From UBA1479 sp963976055 (GTDB lineage: Bacteria; Pseudomonadota; Alphaproteobacteria; Rhodospirillales; Casp-alpha2), in assembly GCA_963976055.1 (NCBI GenBank), contig CAXBJB010000004.1, positions 248,001 through 312,000 of the forward strand: DNA of 64,000 bases. The letters run 5' to 3'. How positions within the stretch are numbered: position 1 is the stretch's first letter; each line of letters begins with the position of its first letter. The notes beneath the pieces were generated by a model. That model did not search any database, was not told where the DNA came from, and saw nothing but the letters and a program-made list of their open reading frames with translations. This document shows positions 35,722 to 43,943 of this stretch, piece after piece. A program made the translations under genes and the position numbers.

Positions 35722-36474
35722 TTACCAGCGGCCGATGCGGGTGCGGTATCGGAAGGCCTCGGCGACGGCGTGGCGGATGCAGAAATCGATGGCGACGCCG
35801 TTGATATCGACGTTGACCTGTTCCGTGCGCACGACCGTCGCCCCCGGTTCGATCTCCAGATATTGGGCCAGCTTAGGCGCGGCCTTGACCATGTCCATGA
35901 CGACATCGCCGAACGCCATCGCGACGCCGCGCGACTGTTCCAACAGGGTGCAGACGTCGCTTAATTCCAGGTCCCGGTCGGAAAGCAGGCGGCCGACTTC
36001 GGGCAGAAGGTAGCGTTCCTCGAAACAGATGGGGGCCGCGTTGGCCAGACGCAGGCGGCGGACCACGGTGACCAGGCTCGACGGCGGCAGGGCCAAGGCC
36101 TGGCGGACCTGGCTGTTGGCCTTGATCTCGGCCCGCTCCAGCAATTGCGCCGTCGCCTGCAGACCGTTGGGGCCAAGCGCTTCGCCCAAACCGCGCAGCC
36201 GCCGCATGTCCAGCTCGGCCTTGATGCCGCGCACGAAATGACCCTGGCCCTGATGGCTTTCGACCATGCCCGATTTCTTCAGCGCGTCGAGGGCGTGACG
36301 CACGGTGACCCGCGACACGCCGAACTTACGGACCAGGGACTGTTCCGACGGCAGCCGTCCCCCCGGCTGAAAGTCGCCCGTGTTGATCCGCCGCGCCAGC
36401 CAATCGCGGACCACCACGTATTTCGGAAGGGTCTCTGTTTCCTGGGTCACGATGTTCTGGGTCATGTGGTTCAT
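35722..36474 (-). CDS. GntR-family transcriptional regulator (HutC/UTRA type)
   Basis: 250 aa from ATG 36472-36474; a second ATG is at 36465. The N-terminal winged HTH includes GGRLPSEQSLVRKFGVSRVTVRHALDAL. The C-terminal UTRA-type ligand domain (about 90-245) has ERYLLPEVG and YLEIEPGATVVR. It probably senses the imported compound or its product and represses the flavoprotein/transporter block. It is 43 bp after the HEAT gene and 11 bp before tlpA-like. Confidence 0.92.
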   Translation of the reverse strand: MNHMTQNIVTQETETLPKYVVVRDWLARRINTGDFQPGGRLPSEQSLVRKFGVSRVTVRHALDALKKSGMVESHQGQGHFVRGIKAELDMRRLRGLGEALGPNGLQATAQLLERAEIKANSQVRQALALPPSSLVTVVRRLRLANAAPICFEERYLLPEVGRLLSDRDLELSDVCTLLEQSRGVAMAFGDVVMDMVKAAPKLAQYLEIEPGATVVRTEQVNVDINGVAIDFCIRHAVAEAFRYRTRIGRW

Positions 36475-36517
36475 AATGGGAACGGGCCGGTTGCGGTTGA
36501 TGGGGGTGGGCGGCGTC

Positions 36518-37480
36518 CTATTCGCTGCGGATCCGGCCGAGCGCCCAGCGGATGTTCTTGCGGACGTCGGGGTCGGGGTCGTCGAGATGCGCTTCGAGGG
36601 CGGGCACCGCCTTGGGCGAGGCGATCTCGCCCATCGCCGCGGCGGCTTCCTTGCGCAGGTTGGAAATGTCGTGGTCGAGCGACGGCGCGATGTCGTCGAT
36701 GGCTTCGGCAGCACCCAGCTTGCCGAGAGAGCGGATGGCCTTCTGCCGGACCTGCCAGTAATCGTCGGCAAGCGCCTTGCGCAGGGCCGGAATGGCGCCC
36801 GGCGATTGCACCTTGCACAGCGTTTCGGCGGCGACCTCGCGGACCTGCCAGTCCGTATCGCTCAGCGCCTGGGCCAGGGTATCGGCGGCCGCACCCGTGA
36901 CGGAGAAGCCCAAGGCCCCCGCAGCCGTGCGGCGCACGCCGGCGTCGGCATCCTTCAGCATCGCCATCAGGGCGGGCAGGGCGTCTTCGGTCTTCAGGTA
37001 GCCGACGACGCTGACCGCTTCGGACCGCACGGTGGCTTCCGGATCGGACAGGGCATCCAGCGCCGGCTTCAGGCTTTCCGGGCGCTTCAATTCGCGCAAC
37101 GCCCGCAAGGCGCCGGCGCGCACGAAGGCCGAGTCATGGGCGACGAAGGGCAGGATCGGGTCGGCGGAGGCCGGGTCCTTCAATTCCGCCATGCTGTCGG
37201 CGGCGGCCTGGGCCACGCCGCTGTCGGAATCGGTCAGCGCGATCAGCAGCGCTTCGGCGGTTTCCGGGCCGTCGAATTCGCCGAGCGCCAGGGCGATCTG
37301 CAACCGCACCTCGCGGGAATCGTCGGCCAGGGCCTTTTTCAGATGAGTGACGGCGGCGGGGTCGGCTGAATCGGCCAGATCCATGATGGCGACGCGGCGC
37401 GTGCCTGGATCGGGGTCTTCCAGACGGTCGATGATGTCGTCGACTTCATCGAATTGCTCAAAGGGCTCGAATGCGGACAT
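36518..37480 (-). CDS. HEAT-repeat protein
   Basis: 320 aa from ATG 37478-37480; the frame's upstream extension is a shadow of the ferredoxin gene. Nearly the whole protein consists of about nine HEAT-like units of 30-31 residues, each ending in patterns such as VRRTAAGALG, VREVAAETL, VRQKAIRSLG and VRKNIRWALG. There is no signal peptide, so it is cytoplasmic. It lies 17 bp after the ferredoxin gene, so it likely scaffolds or matures the flavoprotein-ferredoxin pair. HEAT proteins of this sort also act as lyases or assembly factors for redox enzymes. Confidence 0.9.
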   Translation of the reverse strand: MSAFEPFEQFDEVDDIIDRLEDPDPGTRRVAIMDLADSADPAAVTHLKKALADDSREVRLQIALALGEFDGPETAEALLIALTDSDSGVAQAAADSMAELKDPASADPILPFVAHDSAFVRAGALRALRELKRPESLKPALDALSDPEATVRSEAVSVVGYLKTEDALPALMAMLKDADAGVRRTAAGALGFSVTGAAADTLAQALSDTDWQVREVAAETLCKVQSPGAIPALRKALADDYWQVRQKAIRSLGKLGAAEAIDDIAPSLDHDISNLRKEAAAAMGEIASPKAVPALEAHLDDPDPDVRKNIRWALGRIRSE

Positions 37481-37497
37481 GGGTCGGGCTCCTCGGG

Positions 37498-37731
37498 TCA
37501 GCGCAGCAGGAAGGGGATGTTGACGGTAACCGCGCCGGTCGGGCAGTCGGCCTCGCAGGGCATGCAGTACCAGCACTCGTCGTACTTCATGAAGGCCTTG
37601 CCGGTGGCGTCCGAGATGCGCAGCACGTCCAGCGGGCAGACGTCGACGCAGACGGTGCAGCCCTTGTCGGCGATGCATTTGCCTTCGTCGACGACGACGG
37701 GGACGGATGAGGGTTGTTCGGCGAGGGGCAT
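37498..37731 (-). CDS. Two-cluster 4Fe-4S ferredoxin, AprB-like
   Basis: 77 aa from ATG 37729-37731. Eight Cys residues are arranged as C19-x5-C25-x2-C28-x3-C32P and C53-x2-C56-x2-C59-x3-C63P, enough for two [4Fe-4S] clusters. The unusual first spacing and the DECWYC segment resemble the beta subunit of adenylylsulfate reductase, but without its C-terminal extension. It is 40 bp after the AprA-like flavoprotein gene and should accept or donate its electrons. Confidence 0.9.
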   Translation of the reverse strand: MPLAEQPSSVPVVVDEGKCIADKGCTVCVDVCPLDVLRISDATGKAFMKYDECWYCMPCEADCPTGAVTVNIPFLLR

Positions 37732-37771
37732 GGTTTTGTCTCCTTGTGGATCTGGTTCAGCGCGCCGAGGG

Positions 37772-39511
37772 TCAGGCCTGCGCCTTGATCCGCTGTTTGT
37801 CGTAGGCGTCTTTCTCTTCGTCATCGATCGGGATGATGTAGGGATCGACGTCCTTTTTCTTGATCGTCATCTGGCCGGCGGCGTCCTTGGACAGGATCGA
37901 GTGGCAGAACCAGTTTTCGTTGTCGCGTTCCGGATAGTCGGCGCGGTTGTGATACAGGCCCCAGCGGCTTTCCGTGCGGAACAGCGAGGCGAAGGCGGCC
38001 ATGTCGGCGCAGTCCATGATCGACGAGACCTCGAGCGAGCGCATCAGTTCGTGGGCGTTGCGCGCGACCATCTCGTTCTCCATGACCTCGCGGGTTTCGG
38101 CGAAGCGGTCCTGGGCCAGCTGCATCTTGCGCGTGACCTTGGGCGGTTGCAGGTAGTCGTTGACCAGGCGCCGGGTCTTGTATTCGACCTGATTGGGCGG
38201 AATGCCGTCTTCGCGCGTGGTCGGGGCGAGGACACGTTTCTTTTCGGCGGCGATGAAGTCTTCGTCGATATCGGCGAAATCGACCTCGTTGACGTAGTCG
38301 ATGGCGTGCTCGCCGGCGACCGCACCGTTGGTGAAGGCGCCCAGCATGTAGTTGTGCGGCACGCTGGCCATGTCACCGGCGGCGTACAGGCCCGGCACCG
38401 TGGTGCAGGCGTTGTCATCGACATAAACGCCCGAGGCCGAATGGCCGGAGCAGAAGCCGATTTCCGAGATGTGCATCTCGATCATGCCGTTGCGGTAGTC
38501 GTTGTTGCGGTTGACCTGGAAACGGCCGCGGGTCGGGCGTTCGACCTCGTGCAGGATGGTTTCGATCTCGCCGATGGTCTCATCCGCCAGATGGTTGAGC
38601 TTGAGGAACACCGGCCCCTTGCCCGACTGCAGTTCGTTGTAGAACTCCTGCATCATCTGGCCCGACCAGTAATCGCATTCGATGAAGCGCATGCCTTCGT
38701 TGTTGGCGGTGTAGCCGCCGAACGGTCCGGCCACATAGGCGCAGGCGGGGCCGTTGTAATCCTTGATCAGCGGGTTGATCTGGAAGCACTCCAGGTTCGC
38801 GAGGCCTGCGCCCGCGTGGTACGCCATGGCATAGCCGTCGCCCGAGTTGGCGGCGTTCTCATAAGTTCCGAACAGATAGCCCGAGGTCGGCAGGCCCAAA
38901 CGCCCGGCCGCCCCCATGCACAGGATCACGGCCTTGGCGCGGACCACCAGGAATTCGGCGGTGCGGGTGTTGACGGCAATGGCGCCGGCGATGCGACCGT
39001 CCTTGCCGGTCAACAGGCGGGTCGCCATGTAGCGGTTGGAAATCAGCAGGCGGGCGCGCTTCAACTGGCGGTACAGCGCCTTCTTCACTGTGTCGCCGTT
39101 GGGCATGGGCAGCACATAGGTGCCGATGTGGTGCACCTTTTTGACGTCGAAGTCGCCGTTCTCGTCCTTCTGGAAACGGATGCCGAAGCCGTCCAGTTCC
39201 TGAATGATCTCGTAGCAATTTTGCGCGTACTTGTAGACGGCGGCCTGATCGACGATGCCGTCGTTGGCGACGGTGATTTCCTTGACGTACTGTTCCGGCG
39301 TGGAATGGCCGGGGATGACGGCGTTGTTCAGGCCGTCCATGCCCATGGAGATGGCGCCCGACCGCTTCACGTTGGCCTTTTCCAGCAGGATGACCTTGGC
39401 GTTGGGGTTCTTTTTCTTTGCGCGGTAGGCGGCCATGGGGCCAGCCGTGCCGCCGCCGATGACCAGAATGTCGCAATCGACCTGCGACGTGCCTTCGGTG
39501 ATTTCATCCAT
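37772..39511 (-). CDS. AprA-like / fumarate-reductase-type FAD flavoprotein
   Basis: 579 aa from ATG 39509-39511. The FAD dinucleotide motif GGGTAGPMAAYRA is at residues 19-31. The C-terminal FAD segment VPGLYAAGDMA and a helical tail are present, as in the fumarate reductase/succinate dehydrogenase/AprA superfamily. Length, the KANVKRSGAISMGMDGLNN segment and the paired AprB-like ferredoxin favour an adenylylsulfate-reductase alpha relative over a succinate dehydrogenase. There is no Tat or Sec signal, so it is cytoplasmic. The true substrate is unknown: no sat, qmo or sulfur-oxidation genes are in the window. It is the catalytic core of the block. Confidence 0.88.
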   Translation of the reverse strand: MDEITEGTSQVDCDILVIGGGTAGPMAAYRAKKKNPNAKVILLEKANVKRSGAISMGMDGLNNAVIPGHSTPEQYVKEITVANDGIVDQAAVYKYAQNCYEIIQELDGFGIRFQKDENGDFDVKKVHHIGTYVLPMPNGDTVKKALYRQLKRARLLISNRYMATRLLTGKDGRIAGAIAVNTRTAEFLVVRAKAVILCMGAAGRLGLPTSGYLFGTYENAANSGDGYAMAYHAGAGLANLECFQINPLIKDYNGPACAYVAGPFGGYTANNEGMRFIECDYWSGQMMQEFYNELQSGKGPVFLKLNHLADETIGEIETILHEVERPTRGRFQVNRNNDYRNGMIEMHISEIGFCSGHSASGVYVDDNACTTVPGLYAAGDMASVPHNYMLGAFTNGAVAGEHAIDYVNEVDFADIDEDFIAAEKKRVLAPTTREDGIPPNQVEYKTRRLVNDYLQPPKVTRKMQLAQDRFAETREVMENEMVARNAHELMRSLEVSSIMDCADMAAFASLFRTESRWGLYHNRADYPERDNENWFCHSILSKDAAGQMTIKKKDVDPYIIPIDDEEKDAYDKQRIKAQA

Positions 39512-39631
39512 GGGATCGTCCTTTCGGTTTCGTTTGTTCTTGGTGCCGACGGGGCCTTCGGGCACGCCGGTCGGCGGGAAACTTGTCTGTAACAACCATG
39601 CTGCGCCGCAGCAGGGCGTTGTGTCTGTCAA

Positions 39632-39973
39632 CTAATTGCCAAGGCCGGAAATCACCTTGGCCTGGACCGTGCTCAGGCCCTGAAACGCCAGCGCCCCGAT
39701 GGCGCCGCGCAGCATCTCCCAAGGGTAAATGCCCTTGGCGTAGCCGTCGGAAAACGTGATGTTGATGGCATAGATGCCGACCGCTTCGACCGCCGCGATG
39801 GTCAGGCCGCCGTCGGCCGGCACGTCCCATCCCTTCAGGCGGGCACTTTCCGAGCGGGCGGACCGGCTCATCTGGCGCAGGGTGGGCGCGCTCAGGGTCT
39901 GGCGAACGCCGTCGGGCCAGGTGATCGCGAGCGAGGCGCGGTCGGCGGCGACGGAAATTTCTGTAGGCTGCAT
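39632..39973 (-). CDS. DUF971 domain protein
   Basis: 113 aa from ATG 39971-39973, with GGAGG 7 nt upstream on the minus strand, so the longer open frame from 40093 is rejected. The domain is the gamma-butyrobetaine-hydroxylase-N-like DUF971 fold (ITWPDGVRQTLSAPTLRQMS, VGIYAINITFSDGYAKGIYPWEMLR). The usual Cys/His metal-binding pair near the middle is absent. DUF971 proteins are often linked to Fe-S cluster assembly. As first gene before the AprA-like flavoprotein it probably helps that Fe-S system. Confidence 0.85.
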   Translation of the reverse strand: MQPTEISVAADRASLAITWPDGVRQTLSAPTLRQMSRSARSESARLKGWDVPADGGLTIAAVEAVGIYAINITFSDGYAKGIYPWEMLRGAIGALAFQGLSTVQAKVISGLGN

Positions 39974-40054
39974 GGCGAGGCCTCCGGAAAAGGGACGGAT
40001 CAGATCCGCCCGAGGGGTCGCCTGATCCAAGCCCGCGCCGTACCGCCATAAAAG

Positions 40055-40106
40055 CAATTCGTTGACCGAACCTGTTTTATTTATCTCCGGCAATTAATTG
40101 ACCGAC
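40055..40106. promoter_or_regulatory. Direct repeat in the divergent DUF971 / oxidoreductase promoter
   Basis: CAATTcgTTGACCGA at 40055-40069 recurs as CAATTaaTTGACCGA at 40091-40105, 36 bp apart, within the 228-bp divergent region 39974-40201. The 36-bp spacing puts the copies near the same helix face at roughly 3.4 turns. They are plausible binding sites for the GntR or another regulator controlling both directions. Confidence 0.5.
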
Positions 40107-40201
40107 CGGAATCGACACGTGCGGGCATAGTCCGGACCACCGTCGCCGGACCCTTCGGCGGCACCAGAATATGACCCGGCGCTGAACAAGGATTTCCGGC
40201 C

Positions 40202-42070
40202 ATGCTCGATCAACCGATTGTCTCCGACCTGTCAGACAGCGCCTCGGCTCAGGGCCCCGCCGTGATCCGCTTCGCCGGCGATTCCGGCGACGGCATCCAG
40301 ACATTGGGCGCGGAATTCACCAAGTCCTCGGCCCTTTCCGGCCACGGCTTCATGACCTTTCCCGACTTTCCGGCGGAAATCCGCGCCCCCGCCGGCACCA
40401 CCTTCGGCGTGTCGGCGTTCCAGATTCAGATCGGCGGCGACCGGGTGAAGACCCACGGCGACGCGGTCGACGTGCTGGTCGCCCTCAACCCGGCGGCGCT
40501 GAAGACCAATCTTTCGTCCCTGCGCCTGGGCGGCCTGTTGATCGCCGATGCCGACGCCTTCGCCAAGCGCGGCCTGGAAAAGGCCGGCTACGCCGCCAGC
40601 CCTCTGGACGACGGCAGCCTGGACGGCTACCGGGTCGAAGCCATCGAGATTTCCCGCCTGACCCGCGAGGCCGCCCTGCCGGAAGGCGTGACCAAGAAAG
40701 AGGCCGAGACCGCGCGCAACTTCTGGGCTCTCGGCCTGGTCTATTGGCTGTTCGCCCAGGACCGCGCCCCCACGGCGGCCTGGCTGAAATCGAAATTCGC
40801 CAATCGGCCGGAGATCGCCGCCGCCAACACGGCGGCCCTGGACGCGGGTCATACCTACGGCGACGTCACCGACATGGTGCCGCCTGCGCGCCTGCGCGCC
40901 GTCGCACCCGCCAGCCCCCGTCCCGGCACCTACCGTACGCTGACCGGCATCGACGGCATGGTGCTGGGCTTGGCCGCCGCCTCGGCCTTGTCGGGACTGC
41001 GCCTGCATTACTGCTCCTACCCCATCACCCCGGCGTCGGCGATCCTGCACGGGTTGGCCAGGCTGGGCGGCGAGGGCGTCGCGACCTTTCAGGCGGAAGA
41101 CGAAATCGCCGCCGCCACCGCCGCCATCGGTGCCTCCTTCGCGGGCGGGCTCGGCGTCACGGGAACTTCCGGTCCTGGCATGGCGCTGAAGGCCGAGGCT
41201 TTGGGATTGGCCACGGCGGCGGAATTGCCGTTGATCGTCATCGACGTGCAGCGCGCGGGGCCGTCCACGGGCATGCCGACCAAGGTCGAACAGGCGGATT
41301 TGAACCTCGCCCTGTACGGCCGCCACGGCGAGGCGCCGCTGCCGGTGTTCGCGGCATGCGGCCCCGGCGATTCGTTTGAGACGGTGATCGAGGCGGCGCG
41401 CGTCGCCGTCACCTACATGACGCCGGTGATCGTGCTGTCCGATGCCTATACGGCCAACGCGGCCGAACCCTGGCGCCTGCCGGATGTGGACACCCTGGCC
41501 GATATCGCCATTGACCGCGACATCGACCCGGACGGCTTTCATCCCTTCCGCCGCGATGCCGAAACGCTGGCCCGGCCCTGGGCCGCGCCGGGCATGACGG
41601 GTCTTGCTCATCGCCTCGGCGGAATCGAGCGGTCGTCGGGCTCCGGCCATATTTCCTACGACCCCGGCAACCATCAGCAGATGACCGACCTGCGGGCCGC
41701 CAAGCTGGACCGCATCCGGGCGGCCCTGCCCCCGGCGAAAACGGCCGCCGGCACGGACGCGGGCCGGGTGCTTGTTGTCGGCTGGGGCTCGACCCAGGGG
41801 GCGCTGAAGACCGCGGTCGAGGACCTGGCCGCCGAGGGCCATGCCGTCGGCCATTTGCATCTGCGCCACCTGTCGCCGCTACCGAAGGGTCTTGCCGAGA
41901 TTTTCGCGCTCTACGACGTCGTCGTGGTGGCGGAACTTAACTCCGGTCAATTGCGCGGCCATCTGCAAGGCCTGTTTCCCCAAGTTTCCTTCCGCGGCCT
42001 GAACAAGGTCACCGGCCAACCCTTCACGGTGGCCGAGATCGACGCCGCCCTTCGAGAGGACCTGTCATGA
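40202..42070 (+). CDS. korA: 2-oxoacid:ferredoxin oxidoreductase, alpha subunit (gamma-alpha fusion)
   Basis: 622 aa. Residues about 18-200 are the gamma domain (GDSGDGIQTLGAEFTKSS, GFMTFPDFPAEIRAP). The alpha domains follow, with YPITPAS and the GTSGPGMALKAEALGLA segment. The C-terminal transketolase-like domain has VVGWGSTQGALK. The gamma-alpha fusion with separate beta subunit matches KorA-type 2-oxoglutarate synthases. It reversibly decarboxylates a 2-oxoacid to acyl-CoA with ferredoxin. The stop overlaps the beta-subunit start (ATGA). Confidence 0.93.
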   Translation: MLDQPIVSDLSDSASAQGPAVIRFAGDSGDGIQTLGAEFTKSSALSGHGFMTFPDFPAEIRAPAGTTFGVSAFQIQIGGDRVKTHGDAVDVLVALNPAALKTNLSSLRLGGLLIADADAFAKRGLEKAGYAASPLDDGSLDGYRVEAIEISRLTREAALPEGVTKKEAETARNFWALGLVYWLFAQDRAPTAAWLKSKFANRPEIAAANTAALDAGHTYGDVTDMVPPARLRAVAPASPRPGTYRTLTGIDGMVLGLAAASALSGLRLHYCSYPITPASAILHGLARLGGEGVATFQAEDEIAAATAAIGASFAGGLGVTGTSGPGMALKAEALGLATAAELPLIVIDVQRAGPSTGMPTKVEQADLNLALYGRHGEAPLPVFAACGPGDSFETVIEAARVAVTYMTPVIVLSDAYTANAAEPWRLPDVDTLADIAIDRDIDPDGFHPFRRDAETLARPWAAPGMTGLAHRLGGIERSSGSGHISYDPGNHQQMTDLRAAKLDRIRAALPPAKTAAGTDAGRVLVVGWGSTQGALKTAVEDLAAEGHAVGHLHLRHLSPLPKGLAEIFALYDVVVVAELNSGQLRGHLQGLFPQVSFRGLNKVTGQPFTVAEIDAALREDLS

Positions 42071-43131
42071 ACGTGATGAACCCCGACCTGGCCGCCCCTG
42101 ACACGGGGGCGACCCCTGAGCTGACCGCCCGCGACTTCACCACGGATCAGGAAGTGCGCTGGTGCCCGGGTTGCGGCGATTACGCGATCCTCAAGGCCGT
42201 GCGCGGCGTGCTGGCCGAGGCCGGCCGCCGGCCCGACGATGTGGTGTTCATTTCCGGCATCGGCTGCGCCGCGCGCTTTCCCTATTACCTGGCATCCTAT
42301 GGGTTCCACACCATCCACGGCCGCGCCCCCGCCGTCGCCACCGGCGTGAAGATGGCCAATCCGGACCTCGACGTCTGGGTCGTCGGCGGCGACGGGGATT
42401 TCCTGTCGATCGGCGGCAACCATCTGATGCATGCGCTGCGGCGTAACGTCGACCTCAAGCTCATCATGCCCAACAACGCCGTCTACGGCCTGACCAAGGG
42501 GCAGTATTCCCCGGCCTCGGCCACCGGCATGCGCTCGCCCTCGTCGCCCGCGGGTTCGGTCGAGGCCCCCGTGAACGCGGCCCTTCTGGCCCTGGGGGCG
42601 GGGGGACGGTTCATCGCGCGCTCCGCCGACACGCTGCAGGACCATCTGCCGGGGGTGCTGAAGGCCGTGCAGGCGCATCGCGGGGCCAGCTTCGTCGAGA
42701 TTTTGCAGAACTGCGTGGTGTTCAACGACGGCGCCTTCGAGGCCGTGCGCGACAAGGGCCTGACCGCCGACCGCACCCTGCGCCTGGAACACGGTCAGCC
42801 GATGATCTTCGGCAAGGACCGGGACAAGGGCATCGCCGTCGACTGGCAGACGGGCACGGCCCGCGTGGTGCCGGTCGGGGATGGCGGGCCGGTCTATGAC
42901 GTCACCGTCCATGACCAGACCAATCTGGCGCTGGCGACCATCCTGGCGCGCATGGACGCCCCGGACCTGCCGTTGGCTCTGGGCGTGCTCTATCACGTTC
43001 CGGCCGACGACTTCACGGCCCAGCGCGGCGACGCGCCCAGGCGGGTGATCGGCCGGGCGGACCTTGCGGGCCTGCTGTCGGCGGGCAAGACCTGGACGGT
43101 CGGGGAACCGGCCCCCGGAACTCAAGTGTAA
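42067..43131 (+). CDS. korB: 2-oxoacid:ferredoxin oxidoreductase, beta subunit
   Basis: 354 aa. The Fe-S Cys pair is in RWCPGCGDYAI, with further Cys in GIGCAARFPYYL and ILQNCVVFND. The thiamine diphosphate motif is GDGDFLSIGGNH through PNNAVYGLTKGQYSP. This is the KorB form rather than PorB. It forms the TPP- and [4Fe-4S]-containing catalytic half of the complex with the upstream subunit. 2-Oxoglutarate is the likeliest substrate. The matching ferredoxin may be the one encoded at 37498 across the divergent promoter. Confidence 0.93.
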   Translation: MNVMNPDLAAPDTGATPELTARDFTTDQEVRWCPGCGDYAILKAVRGVLAEAGRRPDDVVFISGIGCAARFPYYLASYGFHTIHGRAPAVATGVKMANPDLDVWVVGGDGDFLSIGGNHLMHALRRNVDLKLIMPNNAVYGLTKGQYSPASATGMRSPSSPAGSVEAPVNAALLALGAGGRFIARSADTLQDHLPGVLKAVQAHRGASFVEILQNCVVFNDGAFEAVRDKGLTADRTLRLEHGQPMIFGKDRDKGIAVDWQTGTARVVPVGDGGPVYDVTVHDQTNLALATILARMDAPDLPLALGVLYHVPADDFTAQRGDAPRRVIGRADLAGLLSAGKTWTVGEPAPGTQV

Positions 43132-43833
43132 TCAGGGAAAAACCGAGGACACGAAGGTCATCGCGCCCAGGCCGACGGTCAGGCAGCCGATTGCCGCCTG
43201 CAGGCCGTTATGGGCCCAGGTCAGCGAGCGGGCTCCCCTGAGCGGCAGGGAAATGGCCGCCGAGAACACAGCCATCCCGACCATCGATCCGATGCCGAAC
43301 AGGGCGACGTAGCCCATGGCCAGCCAGGGAGACGCCGTGGTCTGCGCCGTCATCACGGCGAGTGCGGCCGACCCGGCCATGCCGTGCATCAAGCCGACGA
43401 CGAAGAAGCGGAGCGGAAAGCCCGCCGGATGATCGTGGTCGTGTGTTTTCGGATGGACCGCCTGTTTGGCGTCGTGCTTGTGGGAATGGGCGTGAAAATG
43501 GACTTCCCCGCCCATGTGGCGATGGACATGGAAATGGATACGGTCGCGGATCATGCGGCGGATGACCTCGGCCCCGAGCCCGATAAGAAGTACGCCGACG
43601 GTGGCTTCCATCATGCGGGCGGCGAAATCGGAAATCGCCGTTTCCATATAGATCACGGCGCCGCAGACCAGGAACAGGGTGGTGGTATGGCCCAGACCCC
43701 AGACGGCGCCCTGGCGCAGGGTCCGACGTAGGGACGTCTTGCCCGAGACCATGGCGGTTACGGCGGCCAGGTGATCGGGCTCGAAGGCATGCCTGATCCC
43801 GATCAGGAAGCCGAGAACGAGGATCGAGGTCAT
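43132..43833 (-). CDS. NicO/NiCoT-like metal transporter membrane protein
   Basis: 233 aa from ATG 43831-43833, with AGGAG 7 nt upstream on the minus strand. Six helices are visible. The first contains GIRHAFEPDHLAAV, the HxxxxDH metal signature of the NicO/NiCoT/UreH group. A His-rich loop (about 105-135: HFHVHRHMGGEVHFHAHSHKHD) is cytoplasmic or periplasmic between helices 3 and 4. The family moves Ni2+ or Co2+ in or out; the direction is not decidable here. Convergent with korB, without overlap. Confidence 0.82.
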   Translation of the reverse strand: MTSILVLGFLIGIRHAFEPDHLAAVTAMVSGKTSLRRTLRQGAVWGLGHTTTLFLVCGAVIYMETAISDFAARMMEATVGVLLIGLGAEVIRRMIRDRIHFHVHRHMGGEVHFHAHSHKHDAKQAVHPKTHDHDHPAGFPLRFFVVGLMHGMAGSAALAVMTAQTTASPWLAMGYVALFGIGSMVGMAVFSAAISLPLRGARSLTWAHNGLQAAIGCLTVGLGAMTFVSSVFP

Positions 43834-43943
43834 GCAAATGCTCCTGGTGTGAGGTGTCGTGGCCGGGAAAAACCCGTGCATTCTCTTTCTGACGGATTAC
43901 GGGGGGCGGTTCCAGCGATGTTTCGTTGGCGTGACGGTGTTGG

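Noticed and set aside
36518..37678. HEAT protein extended upstream to 37678
   Set aside because: The added residues are an out-of-frame reading of the ferredoxin gene; ATG 37480 begins the recognisable protein.
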